Source of the DNA: Methylomonas sp. MK1
GTDB taxonomy: Bacteria > Pseudomonadota > Gammaproteobacteria > Methylococcales > Methylomonadaceae
Assembly (NCBI RefSeq): GCF_000365425.1
Contig: NZ_AQOV01000001.1
Span: 124,001-188,000 of the forward strand
DNA: 64,000 nucleotides
Direction: 5' to 3'
In this document: one piece after another, positions 34,292 to 45,200 of the stretch
Numbering within the stretch: the first letter of the stretch is position 1
Layout of the letters: each line of letters begins with the position of its first letter
The notes under the pieces: model-generated
The model's database searches: none
Told to the model about the DNA's origin: nothing
What the model saw: the letters and a program-made list of their open reading frames with translations, nothing else
Translations under genes and position numbers: made by a program

Positions 34292-35611
34292 ATGCTGGAA
34301 ACCCAAAACTCTCCCGCCCCACAAACACCAATGGACTCCAGACACACGGCGCCGTTTGCCCTCCACAACGGCCATGTGGTAAGCCGCGGCAATTTATGGG
34401 CCGACGTGACGGCCCTGGCCGCGCAATTACCGGATCAGCCCTATCAATTTAATTTATGCGAAAACCGCTACCTATTCTGTCTCTGCCTGTTAGCAGCCAC
34501 GGTACGCGGGCAGATTTGCCTGCTGCCGCCCGCCGGGCAAATGGCGGTTATCCTGGAAATTCTACGCGACTATCCCGGCGCGTATATCGCCAGAGAACAC
34601 GCTCCGCAGGAAACAGGTTTGGATTGGTTCGAAGTCATCGCGCCAAACTCTGCAACCGCAGCATCGCCATCGCATTTAGATTGGCAACGCACCGCCGTAA
34701 TCGCCTTCACCTCCGGCAGCACCGGCACACCCAAGCCGTGTCCGCATAGCCTGCATACCTTTAAAACCTCCGCCGAAATGGCGGTCAGCAGCCTGGGATT
34801 GGCGGAGCAGCAACTATTGATTCTATCCACCACGCCGCCGCAACATATGTACGGCCTGGAAACCTCGGTATTTTGGCCGTTGTTTTCCCAACTGGTGCTG
34901 CACGACGGCCGGCCGTTCTTCGCCGAAGACATCCGGCAGACGATTAACACCGCGCCGTGGCCTACGGTGTTGGCGTCAACGCCTACTCATTTGCGTTCCT
35001 TAATCAAAACCAACGCCGCCTGGGACAATCTGGCCGGCATTATTTCTGCTACCGACACTTTATCCGAAAAGCTGGCCGGTGAAACGGCGGCAATTTTAGG
35101 GCAATCCCCGCTTGAAATCTATGGCAGTACCGAAACCCTGTCGTTTGCCAGCCGCGAGACATTAATTGAAAACCAATGGCGACCCTACGCAGGCTGCAGC
35201 TTGCGTCAAGATAAAAACGGACAAACCTGTCTGCAAGCCGCGCATTTAGCCGGCGTAGTGCCTTTGCAAGACACGCTGCAAATCCAAGCCGACGGCCGCT
35301 TTTCGGTATTGGGCCGGGATCAGGACATGGTGAAAATCGGTGGCAAGCGTGCTTCCTTGACCGAACTGAACCGTCGCTTGCAGGATATAGACGGCGTGGA
35401 AGATGGTTTTTGTTTTATCCAGGAGAATGGCCGTTTGGCCGCTGTCGTCGTCAGCAGACTGGACAATCAAGCCATTCGACTGGGCTTACAGCCTTATCTG
35501 GATGAGGTGTTTCTGCCGCGAAAAATTCATTTTGTTACGGAGATTCCGCGCAACGGGACAGGTAAGCTCGCAAAAATCGCACTGGAAAAGCTATTAGAAG
35601 GTTTAAGTTAA
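34292..35611 (+). CDS. AMP-dependent acyl/aryl-ACP ligase (ApeH-like)
   Basis: A 439-residue adenylating enzyme. The P-loop is AFTSGSTGTPKP, then STTPPQHMYGLE, the YGSTET motif and the C-terminal lysine in RNGTGKLAKIAL. It is shorter than fatty acyl-CoA ligases, as ApeH-type enzymes are. It probably activates the aromatic starter and loads it onto the ACP. It is transcribed divergently from the main cluster. The 176-base gap at 34116-34291 must hold both promoters and contains the small dyad GCGGCAATGCCGC. Confidence 0.87.
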   Translation: MLETQNSPAPQTPMDSRHTAPFALHNGHVVSRGNLWADVTALAAQLPDQPYQFNLCENRYLFCLCLLAATVRGQICLLPPAGQMAVILEILRDYPGAYIAREHAPQETGLDWFEVIAPNSATAASPSHLDWQRTAVIAFTSGSTGTPKPCPHSLHTFKTSAEMAVSSLGLAEQQLLILSTTPPQHMYGLETSVFWPLFSQLVLHDGRPFFAEDIRQTINTAPWPTVLASTPTHLRSLIKTNAAWDNLAGIISATDTLSEKLAGETAAILGQSPLEIYGSTETLSFASRETLIENQWRPYAGCSLRQDKNGQTCLQAAHLAGVVPLQDTLQIQADGRFSVLGRDQDMVKIGGKRASLTELNRRLQDIDGVEDGFCFIQENGRLAAVVVSRLDNQAIRLGLQPYLDEVFLPRKIHFVTEIPRNGTGKLAKIALEKLLEGLS

Positions 35612-35656
35612 ACGCTTTGCCAACTCGATTTGCCATGCTGCGAAGCAAAGGCGCGA

Positions 35657-36472
35657 TTAATCATGGCGCTTAGCGTCTGCCGGCAGTTTATCGAACAAGG
35701 TGTTTTTGGCGATAGCGTAATGCTCCGGGTAAAACACGGCTGCTAAGTGCAAACCATGCGGCGGCGCGGTCATCGCGGCTTTGGAACGGTCTTTGGTCTC
35801 CAAAAGTTCGGCAGTCCAATCCTCCGGCCGCCGGCCCATGCCGATTTCCATCAACACGCCAGCGATATTCCTGACCATATGATGCAGAAACGCATTGGCG
35901 CATAGGTCGATGATAACCCGCTGTTCGTCGCGATACACATCGATAAAATGCATCAAGCGATTGGGACTAACCGATTGACAGCTCTGCGCGCGGAACGAGG
36001 AAAAATCGTGTTCGCCCAGTAGAGCCTGCGCGGCTTGATGCATGGCTTGCTCGTCCAGCGCTTGATAACACCAAGTGGCCTGCGTTCTCAGCAAAGCCGA
36101 CTTCATCGGCCGGTTCAGTATCACATACCGATAAGCGCGGGCTATGGCGCTATATCGGGCGTGGAAGTCGCCCTGCGCCTGTTGCGCCCAAGTAATCCGG
36201 ATGTCATCCGGCAGATGGCTGTTGCCACCCATCAACCAGGCGTGCATATCCCGCTCCACCTCGCAATCGAAATGCACCACCTGTTCCAGCGCATGCACGC
36301 CGGCATCGGTGCGGCCCGCGCAAAGTACGGTAATCGGCTGATTGGCGATTCTACTTAAGGCTTTTTCCAACTGGCCCTGCACGGTCGCTTTACCGTCCTG
36401 CCATTGCCAGCCGGCATAAGCGCTGCCGTCGTATTCGATACCTAAAACGATGCGCGGCATACAATTTGACAA
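35657..36472 (-). CDS. truA: tRNA pseudouridine(38-40) synthase
   Basis: A ~270-residue pseudouridine synthase with the catalytic Asp in CAGRTDAGVHALEQVVHF. GIEYDGSAYAGWQWQ is at the start and FLHHMVRNIAGVLMEIG near the C-terminus. MPRIVLGIEYDG four codons inside is the family's usual start and an alternative. It modifies U38-U40 in the anticodon arm of tRNAs. It lies next to the L,D-transpeptidase gene with no gap. Confidence 0.96.
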   Translation of the reverse strand: MSNCMPRIVLGIEYDGSAYAGWQWQDGKATVQGQLEKALSRIANQPITVLCAGRTDAGVHALEQVVHFDCEVERDMHAWLMGGNSHLPDDIRITWAQQAQGDFHARYSAIARAYRYVILNRPMKSALLRTQATWCYQALDEQAMHQAAQALLGEHDFSSFRAQSCQSVSPNRLMHFIDVYRDEQRVIIDLCANAFLHHMVRNIAGVLMEIGMGRRPEDWTAELLETKDRSKAAMTAPPHGLHLAAVFYPEHYAIAKNTLFDKLPADAKRHD

Positions 36473-36979
36473 CTATTCATGAATCCACACCCGGCAACCC
36501 ACTGCAACTTGTTCGAATAAGGCAATCAGATCGGCATTTAGCATGCGCAAACAACCGTGAGATGCTGGCTGGCCTTGCATCAATTCATCCGGCGTGCCGT
36601 GGATGTAAATGTAACGCCAAGTGGAATCGACATCGCCGTAGCGGTTTTTACCCGGTTCCAGGCCGCCCAGCCAGAGAATACGGCTGAGTATCCAGTCGCG
36701 TTGCGGATGCTGTAAGCCTAATTCGGGTGTGTAGATTTCCCCGGTGGGCCGGCGGCCGGCAAGGACGCTGTTAATCGGCAGGCCAGCGCCGATTTTGGCG
36801 CGGATTTTATGCCAGCCGGTCGGCGTGCAGTAGCTGCCTTTTTTTTCGCCGGGGCCGTTTTTAGCCGTTGAGACCGGATACTCGGCCAGCACCGCGCCGT
36901 TGTCTAATAAAAGTAGGTGTTGCTCGGTAATTGAAACATCCAGATAGCGAGAGATGCCGGCAAATGCGTTCATTGCCAA
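36473..36979 (-). CDS. L,D-transpeptidase family protein
   Basis: A 168-residue YkuD-domain protein. It opens DVSITEQHLLLLDNGAVLAEY and carries the catalytic motif IHGTPDELMQGQPASHGCLR with the nucleophile Cys in SHGC. No signal peptide is evident, as in some short YkuD proteins encoded near truA or ybiS-like loci. Such enzymes make 3-3 peptidoglycan cross-links or attach lipoproteins; the local role is not known. It ends one base before truA. Confidence 0.9.
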   Translation of the reverse strand: MAMNAFAGISRYLDVSITEQHLLLLDNGAVLAEYPVSTAKNGPGEKKGSYCTPTGWHKIRAKIGAGLPINSVLAGRRPTGEIYTPELGLQHPQRDWILSRILWLGGLEPGKNRYGDVDSTWRYIYIHGTPDELMQGQPASHGCLRMLNADLIALFEQVAVGCRVWIHE

Positions 36980-36989
36980 GAACCAGGGA

Positions 36990-38312
36990 TCATTTTACAA
37001 ACAGGGCTATCGATTCGACATGCGCGGTTTGCGGAAACATGTCCATCACGCCAGCCTTGACCAGCTTGTAACCGAGCTCGTTCACCAAGATCCCGGCATC
37101 GCGGGCCAAAGTGGACGGGTTGCAGGATACGTAAACAATGCGCTCCGGCCGCCAGTGTTTCAAGTTGTGCAACACTTCCGATGCACCGGCCCGGGAAGGA
37201 TCCAGCAACACCTTGGTAAATTTTTGCTTGGACCAAGGCTGGTCTTTCAAATCCTTGGTCAAATCGGCGACATGAAACTCGACATTGTCCAGATTATTCA
37301 ACTTGGCGTTTTCGCGAGCGTGCTTGACCAGCGGCAAGTCACCTTCCACACCGACGACCTGACCCGCCTGGGTCGCCAGCGGCAAGGTGAAATTACCCAA
37401 ACCGCAGAACAAATCCAACACCCTGTCTTCCTTGGTCAATTCCAGCGCAGCCAAAGCCCGGGTCACCATTTTTTGATTGATCTGGTAATTAACTTGGGTA
37501 AACATCGCCGGGCGGAAATTGAATTTAACGCCCTGTTCGGCTAGGGCATAGCTCGGGATGACTTCCGGTTCACCGTCCAGCGGGACAATGGTGTCCGGGC
37601 CTTTTGGCTGCAAGCAAATGCTGACCTGATGCTGATGGGCAAATTCGCGCAGCCTCTGTTTATCGGCGTCGGTGGGCGGTTCCAGTACTCGAAACGCCAG
37701 CACGCATTCGTTGTCGCCAATAGCGACTTCGATTTGCGGAATTTTATCTTTCACTGTTAGACCAGCGATCATCTCCCCCAAGGCAATCAGCTTTTCGCCG
37801 ACGATGGGATTCATCACTTTGCAGCTATCGATTTCCGCTAAAAACGGGTTGCGCCGCTCGCGAAAACCCACCAACACTCTATTCTTTTTTGCCACCCATT
37901 TCACGCCCATCCGCGCCTTGCTGCGGTATCCCCAATGCGGCCCGGTTAATGCTTCCCAGATTTGCGGAATCTCAACTTTGCCGATGCGGCGGAACTGATC
38001 GCGCAGTAAATCTTCTTTGAAGTTGATCTGTTCGGCGTCGTCGACGTGTTGAAAACTGCAACCACCGCAACTGCCGAAATGCGGACAAGCCGGTTCGACC
38101 CGATGCTCAGACCGGCTTATCAGATTAACCACTTTGCCTTCCGCATAGTCCTTGCGGCTGTCGGTGTAGACAAATTCCAGCGTTTCGCCAGGCAAGGCTT
38201 CATCGATGAACACAACTTTGCCGTTGACATGGCTGACACCACGGCCATCGTGAGACAAAGATTCTATGGTAACGGTGACGGGGTCTAAGGGGAGTTTTTT
38301 CTTGTGGGCCAT
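36990..38312 (-). CDS. rlmD: 23S rRNA (uracil(1939)-C5)-methyltransferase
   Basis: A ~440-residue methyltransferase (E. coli enzyme 433). The N-terminal TRAM domain (VTVTIESLSHDGRGVSHVNG) is followed by the 4Fe-4S cysteines in EPACPHFGSCGGCSFQH. The SAM-binding VLDLFCGLGNFTLPLA and catalytic VSCNPSTLARD are in the C-terminal half. The start is placed at MAHKKKLPLD; the longer frame to 38423 adds an unconserved tip. It methylates U1939 using SAM. Confidence 0.96.
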   Translation of the reverse strand: MAHKKKLPLDPVTVTIESLSHDGRGVSHVNGKVVFIDEALPGETLEFVYTDSRKDYAEGKVVNLISRSEHRVEPACPHFGSCGGCSFQHVDDAEQINFKEDLLRDQFRRIGKVEIPQIWEALTGPHWGYRSKARMGVKWVAKKNRVLVGFRERRNPFLAEIDSCKVMNPIVGEKLIALGEMIAGLTVKDKIPQIEVAIGDNECVLAFRVLEPPTDADKQRLREFAHQHQVSICLQPKGPDTIVPLDGEPEVIPSYALAEQGVKFNFRPAMFTQVNYQINQKMVTRALAALELTKEDRVLDLFCGLGNFTLPLATQAGQVVGVEGDLPLVKHARENAKLNNLDNVEFHVADLTKDLKDQPWSKQKFTKVLLDPSRAGASEVLHNLKHWRPERIVYVSCNPSTLARDAGILVNELGYKLVKAGVMDMFPQTAHVESIALFVK

Positions 38313-38370
38313 TATGCTCAATTGGGTAGGTTGGGTTAGCGTGGCGTAACCCAATATGAAGCTGTGTTGT

Positions 38371-39261
38371 TTAGGTTGGAAAAATGCCAGTGGATAAATA
38401 GCGGTCGCCCCTATCGCAGACAATGGCCACGATCAGGGCATTTTCAACTTGTTGTGACAATTGCAAAGCCGCGTAAACTGCGCCGCCTGAGGAAACGCCG
38501 GCAAAAATGCCCTCTTCCGCCGCCAAGGCTCGCGTGGTGTTTTCCGCGTTCAGCTGATTGACTTCGATGATGCTATCCACCCGCACCGATTCGAATATTT
38601 TGGGTAAATATTCCTTAGGCCAACGGCGAATGCCGGGGATTTTTGAGTCACCTTCCGGCTGCACGCCGACGATTTGAATATCTTGATTTTGCTCTTTCAA
38701 ATACCGGGATGTACCCATAATGGTGCCGGTGGTGCCCATGGAGCTGACGAAATGCGTAATTTGGCCCTGCGTGTCGCGCCAGATTTCCGGCCCCGTGCCT
38801 TCGTAATGCGCCAAAGGATTATCCGGGTTGGCGAATTGATCCAGAATCCGTCCCTCGCCGCGCGCTTCCATGGCCCGCGCCAGATCGATAGCGCCTTCCA
38901 TACTGCCTTTGGCCGGCGTCAGGATGATTTCCGCGCCGTAGGCTTTCATTGATGCGATGCGTTCCGAGCTCATGTTGTCCGGCATGATCAAGGTCATCTT
39001 ATAACCCTTAATCGCCGCCGCCATCGCCAAGGCAATACCGGTATTGCCGCTGGTGGCTTCGATCAGGCGGTCGCCGGGCTTGATCTCGCCGCGCGCTTCG
39101 GCGTGTTGAATCATACTTAACGCTGGCCGATCTTTAACCGAACCGGCCGGATTGTTGCCTTCAAGCTTGACCAAAATAGTATTGCCGCCGCCTACCGGCA
39201 AGCGTTGCAATCGCACCAATGGCGTATTTCCGACAAAAGATTCTATGGTTGGGAAGTTCAT
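38371..39261 (-). CDS. cysM: Cysteine synthase B
   Basis: A 296-residue PLP enzyme. The lysine is in NPAGSVKDRPA, the substrate loop in EATSGNTGIALA, and the phosphate loop in SSMGTTGTIMGTS. Length and the GVQPEGDSKIPGIRRWP stretch match CysM rather than CysK. It makes cysteine from O-acetylserine and sulfide or thiosulfate. It is divergent from ppk1. Confidence 0.95.
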   Translation of the reverse strand: MNFPTIESFVGNTPLVRLQRLPVGGGNTILVKLEGNNPAGSVKDRPALSMIQHAEARGEIKPGDRLIEATSGNTGIALAMAAAIKGYKMTLIMPDNMSSERIASMKAYGAEIILTPAKGSMEGAIDLARAMEARGEGRILDQFANPDNPLAHYEGTGPEIWRDTQGQITHFVSSMGTTGTIMGTSRYLKEQNQDIQIVGVQPEGDSKIPGIRRWPKEYLPKIFESVRVDSIIEVNQLNAENTTRALAAEEGIFAGVSSGGAVYAALQLSQQVENALIVAIVCDRGDRYLSTGIFPT

Positions 39262-39387
39262 GACTTTAACGTCCGGTTAAGGTTACGGCGGCGATTATAG
39301 CAAGTTCCAGACCTCAAGCGCCGCTGTAACCCAAGGCTAAAAAATTTCATTTATAATCGACTGACCCCAATCCAACCAGCAGCCGAC

Positions 39388-41457
39388 ATGGAATCAATCG
39401 ATCTAACTAGTCCCGAGCTTTATATCAACCGCGAACACAGCTTATTGGAGTTCAATTTTCGGGTGCTCGCTCAAGCCCTGGACGAAACGCTGCCCCTATT
39501 GGAACGGCTGAATTACTTATGCATTTCTTGTTCCAACCTGGACGAGTTTTACGAAGTACGCGTCGCCAGCTTGATACAAATGGCGGAAATGGATCCTAAT
39601 CTGGTCAGTTCCGACGGCTTAACCATTAACGAGCAATTCGAAAAAATCTCGATCAAAGCCCACGAGCTGGTCGCCGAGCAATACCGGGTACTTAACGAGG
39701 TGCTGATCCCCTGCCTGGAAACCGAAAATATTCGTTTCCTGCGGCGTGATCGCTGGAGCTCGGCGCAAAAAGCCTGGTTGGAAAAATATTTCAACGAAGA
39801 GCTGCTGCCGATTCTGACCCCGGTCGGGCTCGATTCCGCCCACCCGTTTCCGCGGATTTTGAACAAGAGTTTAAATTTCATCATCTCCCTCACCGGCAAA
39901 GACGCGTTTGGGCGGAACAGCGGCCGGGCGATTTTGCAGGCGCCGCGTGCCCTACCCCGCATCGTGCAATTACCTGTCAGCGAGACCGATAGCGGGCCTT
40001 ACGATTTTGTGTTTCTGTCGTCCATTATTCATGCTTTCGTCAACGAGTTGTTCAACGGCATGATGGTTAAGGGCTGCTATCAATTCCGCGTCACGCGCAA
40101 CAGCGATTTTTTTGTCGACGACGACGCGATCGACGACTTGATGTTGGCCGTGGAAGGCGAATTGGCGATGCGCAATTACGGCGATGAAGTGCGCTTGGAA
40201 ATTGACGGCAATTGTCCCGAAGAAACTGTGAATTTCTTGTTAGCGCGTTTTGATTTAAAACCTGACCGACTATTTTTAGCCAACGGCCCGGTCAATCTAA
40301 GCCGTATCCAAACTATATTGAACATGGTCGAAAGGCCCGATCTGAAATTTACGCCGTTTAAATCCAGCACACCGTCAGCGCTAGGTCGCAATAAGGACAT
40401 TTTTGCCAGCATCCGCAAGCAGGATATTTTGTTACATCATCCGTACGAGTCTTTCTCGCCGGTAGTGGATTTCATTCGTCAGGCCGCTGCGGACCCGGAT
40501 GTATTAGCCATCAAACAAACCTTGTATCGGACCGGCGTGGACTCGCCTATCGTTGCAGCGTTGATCAAGGCTGCCCGCGCCGGTAAGGAAGTCACGGTGG
40601 TCATAGAACTGCGGGCGCGCTTCGATGAAAAAGACAATATCGGTCTGGCCGCGAAACTGCAAGAAGCCGCCGCGCACGTGGTATATGGCGTGGTTGGGTA
40701 TAAAACCCACGCCAAAATGTGCATGGTCTTGCGCAAGGAAGGCAGCACATTACGTAATTATGTGCATCTGGGCACCGGCAACTACCATCCAAAAACCGCC
40801 CGGCTTTATACCGACTACGGATTGTTTACCTGTGAAAAAGAACTGGGTGAAGACGTGCGCAGGGTATTCATGCAATTGACCAGTTTAGGCAAGGTCAGCA
40901 AGCTGAATAAGCTGCTGCAATCGCCGTTCACTTTGCATCACGGCATCATGAAGATGATTGACAGGGAAATCGAGAACGCCAAAAAAGGCAAGCCGGCCAA
41001 GATTATCATCAAGGTCAATGCCGTGGTTGAGGAGCAGGCCATACAAGCCCTGTACCGCGCCTCGCAAGCCGGCGTGGAAATCAAAATGATCGTGCGCGGG
41101 GTTTGCTGTATACGCCCCGGCGTGCCAGGTGTTTCAGAGAATATCGAAGTACGCTCCATCGTCGGCCGCTTCCTGGAACATACCCGCATCTATGCGTTTT
41201 GCAACGGCGGCGACTGGGCTGTATACGCCTCGAGCGCCGATTTGATGAACCGTAATATGTTCCGCCGCGTGGAGGTCTGTTTCCCAATTGCCGACAAGCG
41301 GATTGCGGAACGAATTCTAAACGACCTGGATGCGTATCTCAGAGATAACGCCCAAGCCTGGCAATTGCAAAGCGACGGCCAATACCGGCATTTACGCGCC
41401 GGCGATCAACCCATTTATCAAGTGCAAAGCGAATTGCTCAAAGCGTTTTGTGGATAG
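39388..41457 (+). CDS. ppk1: Polyphosphate kinase 1
   Basis: A 689-residue PPK1, standard length, with all four domains. The N-terminal helical domain has LYINREHSLLEFNFRVLAQA. Active-site His441 is in GYKTHAKMC, the autophosphorylated residue. His598 is in FLEHTRIYAF. Both PLD-like H-K motifs and the ATP-binding loop KTARLYTDYG are intact. It reversibly polymerises the gamma-phosphate of ATP into polyphosphate. It is followed 8 bases later by dnaQ. Confidence 0.97.
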   Translation: MESIDLTSPELYINREHSLLEFNFRVLAQALDETLPLLERLNYLCISCSNLDEFYEVRVASLIQMAEMDPNLVSSDGLTINEQFEKISIKAHELVAEQYRVLNEVLIPCLETENIRFLRRDRWSSAQKAWLEKYFNEELLPILTPVGLDSAHPFPRILNKSLNFIISLTGKDAFGRNSGRAILQAPRALPRIVQLPVSETDSGPYDFVFLSSIIHAFVNELFNGMMVKGCYQFRVTRNSDFFVDDDAIDDLMLAVEGELAMRNYGDEVRLEIDGNCPEETVNFLLARFDLKPDRLFLANGPVNLSRIQTILNMVERPDLKFTPFKSSTPSALGRNKDIFASIRKQDILLHHPYESFSPVVDFIRQAAADPDVLAIKQTLYRTGVDSPIVAALIKAARAGKEVTVVIELRARFDEKDNIGLAAKLQEAAAHVVYGVVGYKTHAKMCMVLRKEGSTLRNYVHLGTGNYHPKTARLYTDYGLFTCEKELGEDVRRVFMQLTSLGKVSKLNKLLQSPFTLHHGIMKMIDREIENAKKGKPAKIIIKVNAVVEEQAIQALYRASQAGVEIKMIVRGVCCIRPGVPGVSENIEVRSIVGRFLEHTRIYAFCNGGDWAVYASSADLMNRNMFRRVEVCFPIADKRIAERILNDLDAYLRDNAQAWQLQSDGQYRHLRAGDQPIYQVQSELLKAFCG

Positions 41458-41465
41458 GATAAGCC

Positions 41466-42185
41466 ATGAGTCAACAACCCCGCCAAATCCGCCAAGTGGT
41501 ACTGGATACCGAAACCACCGGCATCAACCCCAAGGAAGGCCATAAGATTATCGAAATCGGCTGCGTGGAACTGATTAACCGCCGTTTGACCCGTAATCAT
41601 TTTCACGTCTATCTGAATCCGGACCGGGAAATCGATGCCGGCGCTATCGAAGTGCATGGCATCACTAACGAGTTTTTAAAAGATAAGCCTCGCTTCGCCA
41701 ATGTGGTCGAAGACTTCATGCGCTTTACCCAGGGCGCGGAGCTGATTATTCACAACGCAACGTTTGACGTCGGCTTTTTGAACCACGAATTGGCTCTGTT
41801 AGCCGGCGAACAACGCCGCGTTGAGACCAACAGCACTGTGTTCGACACCCTGGCTTACGCCCGAAAAAAACACCCCGGCGCGCGAAACAGTTTGGATGCG
41901 TTATGTAAACGCTACGGCATAGACAACAGTCACCGCGAATTGCATGGCGCTTTACTCGACGCCGAAATCCTCGCGGATGTCTATTTATTGATGACTGGTG
42001 GCCAGGCCTCCTTGCTGGATGAAGGCGATCACACCGGCAATGGTAGCGAACAAGCTATCGTGCGACTATCTGCCGACAGAGCGCCATTAAAAATAATTGC
42101 TTGTAGTAGTGAGGAAGAACTGGCGCACCAACAGCGCCTGGCAAAAATAGCCAAAGTCAGCGGCAATTGTTTGTGGCAACAGTAA
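41466..42185 (+). CDS. dnaQ: DNA polymerase III epsilon subunit (proofreading exonuclease)
   Basis: A 239-residue DEDDh exonuclease: VLDTETTGINP (Asp/Glu), EVHGITNEFL, HNATFDVGFLN and HRELHGALLDAEILADVY with the last His and Asp. A C-terminal ~55-residue tail for polymerase contact follows. Length fits DnaQ. It proofreads during replication. Co-transcription with ppk1 is likely from the 8-base gap. Confidence 0.95.
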   Translation: MSQQPRQIRQVVLDTETTGINPKEGHKIIEIGCVELINRRLTRNHFHVYLNPDREIDAGAIEVHGITNEFLKDKPRFANVVEDFMRFTQGAELIIHNATFDVGFLNHELALLAGEQRRVETNSTVFDTLAYARKKHPGARNSLDALCKRYGIDNSHRELHGALLDAEILADVYLLMTGGQASLLDEGDHTGNGSEQAIVRLSADRAPLKIIACSSEEELAHQQRLAKIAKVSGNCLWQQ

Positions 42186-42213
42186 TGTGACTGATTTTTT
42201 AGACACCCTGCTT

Positions 42214-45200
42214 TCAAAACCCCCAGAACTCAGTGTCTTCAAATGAAAAAAGCGGTGCACTTGGTGGTGGTTCTATGACTAACTCGTTAAGCGGCATCGG
42301 TTTATGCACGCCGTAGCCTTGTGCAAAATCGACACCTATGGTTTTTAAAACCTCTCTAATTTCAGCGTTTTCAACGTATTCAGCGATGGTTGCCAAGCCC
42401 AGAGAATGGGCGATTTCGTTCATGGATTTCACTATCGCAATATCGGCTTTACTATTTAAAATATCTTTAACAAAAGCCCCATCTATTTTCAGGTAATCGA
42501 TATTTAAATTTTTCAGATACGAGTAGGAAGAGTAACCTGACCCGAAATCATCCAATGAAAACTTACAATTAAACTGCTTGATTGCTTTGATGAAACTATT
42601 TGTTAAGTAAAAACTTTCCGCTGCAACAGTCTCCGTGACTTCGAAAGTAAGTTTGTTTGTCGGCACGCTAGTCGAGTCTAATATCCCTTTAAGAAACCCT
42701 AAAAACTCTTCGCTATTAATGGATTGCCCGGATAGATTGATAGCGAATCCGTCGATATGATCAAAATAATTTCTATTATTCTCAATCCACAACAATACAT
42801 TGGTAATTACCCATTGATCAATTTCCGGCATACGCTTACAGCGTTCCACGGCGGGTATAAAATGATCGGGCGGAATAATATTATCGTTTTCGTCTTTAAT
42901 ACCCAGCAGAATTTCGTAATGTTGATGGCTAGCACTGGTTTCATCGACAGCGGCAATCATTTGGCAACGTAAAAACAATCTATTCTCGGAAAACACCTTG
43001 TCAATATTGCCTATCCATTCGTATATTTTATTTTGACGTTTTAAATTCTCGTCATCGTTAGTAAAAAGCAATACATTATTCGGACCGGAACGCTCCGCCG
43101 ACATACTGGCAGTATCGGCATTTTGCAACAACTCGTTAACATCGAAATTATTCTGTTCGAACGGCACTAAACCAATACTTACACCGATGGTATAGCTTTT
43201 ATCTTGCCATTGAAATCGCGATTCGCTGATAACTTTTAACAATTTTTTGGTTAAATCATAAGCGGTTTGCGCAGTGCAATCTTTTAACAGCACCGCAAAC
43301 GATTTATCGCCGATTCGCGCGAATAAATCGCAATCGCGCAACTGATCGCCAATTAAATGCGTGAGAGTTTTTAAGAATTGTTTACCGCCATTCACACCGC
43401 AAACATTGGTAATGACTCGAAAATCCAACACCTCTATATGACACAGTATATGCCCGGTGCTATCGAGTTTAACTAGCTCTACTTTTAGCTGTTTAATAAA
43501 CTCGTCTTTGGTGAGCAGGTCGGTTTCCGCATCGTGCGTTGCGTTATAAATCAGCTTGCTATGCATGTTTTGCAACATTTGATTGGTCGCGCGATCCATT
43601 AAGGGCACGTCCAGGCTTTCGATTCTATTAGCCCCGCCGTTTTCTAAAAGTAATGCTAATTCGCTCTTACTCAGTTCTAACTTAGTTAGTCCATCTCGGT
43701 TAACAAAAACGCAAATCGGTAAAACATCCCCTATCCAGACCAGTTTCATCGGCTCAAAACCTTCCGAGCCTCTATAAATTATCAGCCATTCTCCTACCTG
43801 TAGTTGTGCAACCTGTAACGCCCATTCAGATTCAATAACATCCTTCGTGGATTTCGAGGCCGGAATTCTGATGGTGTCCATCGGTTTCCTAACTTTTGGC
43901 ACCCCGCTGCCTACCAGCAAAGCAAATAACTCCTCAATAACATTATCGCGTTTGAATAAGTTAGGACAAACCGTGCCTAAATTATCTTCGATAAATTTGA
44001 GTGTGGTATGAATGCTGACCGATTGCATATTTAGAAACGAATCCTGTTCGTAAAGCCAAAATAGTAAATCGTCAATAACTTTCAAATAGGAGGCTTTTTC
44101 TTCGGGATTAGCTTCCTTATTTAACTCGGCAATCACTAACAGGTCTTGCCATCCCGCCCCAAGCAGCGTGGGAATAATCGATGGCACGGAGCGGCCGGCT
44201 ATGCGCTTATCGACTTCCTGCTGAATAGTCAGCCTGGCCGCCTCCAATTTTTGTTGGCCTTCGTAGGGCTCTATAATACGTTTGACATTGGTTTCATTGG
44301 ATTTGGTCAACTGCTTAGCGACGCTTTCCAATTCATGTTCGACTTCCGTGAAGACGTTAGGATTGCTAATGGATTCAGCGGAAATCCGCGCGATGGCCTT
44401 TTCTACGGTATTTTTTATATTAGTATTTTTGATTACTCGATTACTTTTAATCGCCGGCTCCAGAACGGCTAGCTGGTTAAGTATCTTGCGGGCAGGATGC
44501 GATTCGGAATCCAGAAAATCATTACCTTGCATAGGTAATGACAATAAAGGCAAATGAATACTTTCCAAGTAATCTTTAATGTCTTTAGAAAACTCAAGCT
44601 CACCAAACAAGGCATCAAAAAACCTGCCATACAGCTCAAGACGCTGAACATCGTTTGCGGCCAACGATTTTGCCTCCGGATTATCAGCTTGTAATTTATC
44701 GGTAAGGCTTTTTTGTAGTGTTGTAGTATCTAAATGAAGACCCGATTTAGCGGTAATATCCTTTTGAATTTTAGCAATCGCAGATAATACTTCCGAAGGG
44801 TCAAATACCTGTTGGGCGTTGCTGATCAGCTGACTGTTTTCCTCCTGCCTGGTATCGGTGGATACACCCATTGTTTCACTTAACAGGTTAAGTAATTTGC
44901 CTGTAACCTGGCTTAAAGGTTGAATGGCTTTGTGAACGGCAATCGGTTCCGCATCCAAATAATCATTGAAATAAACTTGATGCTTTTCGCTATTTTTAGC
45001 ATCAAAAGCAGGGCCGCTCTGCTTGCTATGAACCGGCATTTTCAATCGTGCCGATTCAAATTTAGATAAAGTCGCAGCCGCTTGCTTGTAAAAATTAGGT
45101 AATTCGATAATTAAGGTTTTTTCGAAGCAATTATAAATCGCCTTTTTTATATTACTCCCCAGCTCTAGCTGTAAGAATATTTCCCTAAAGCTGTCACATA

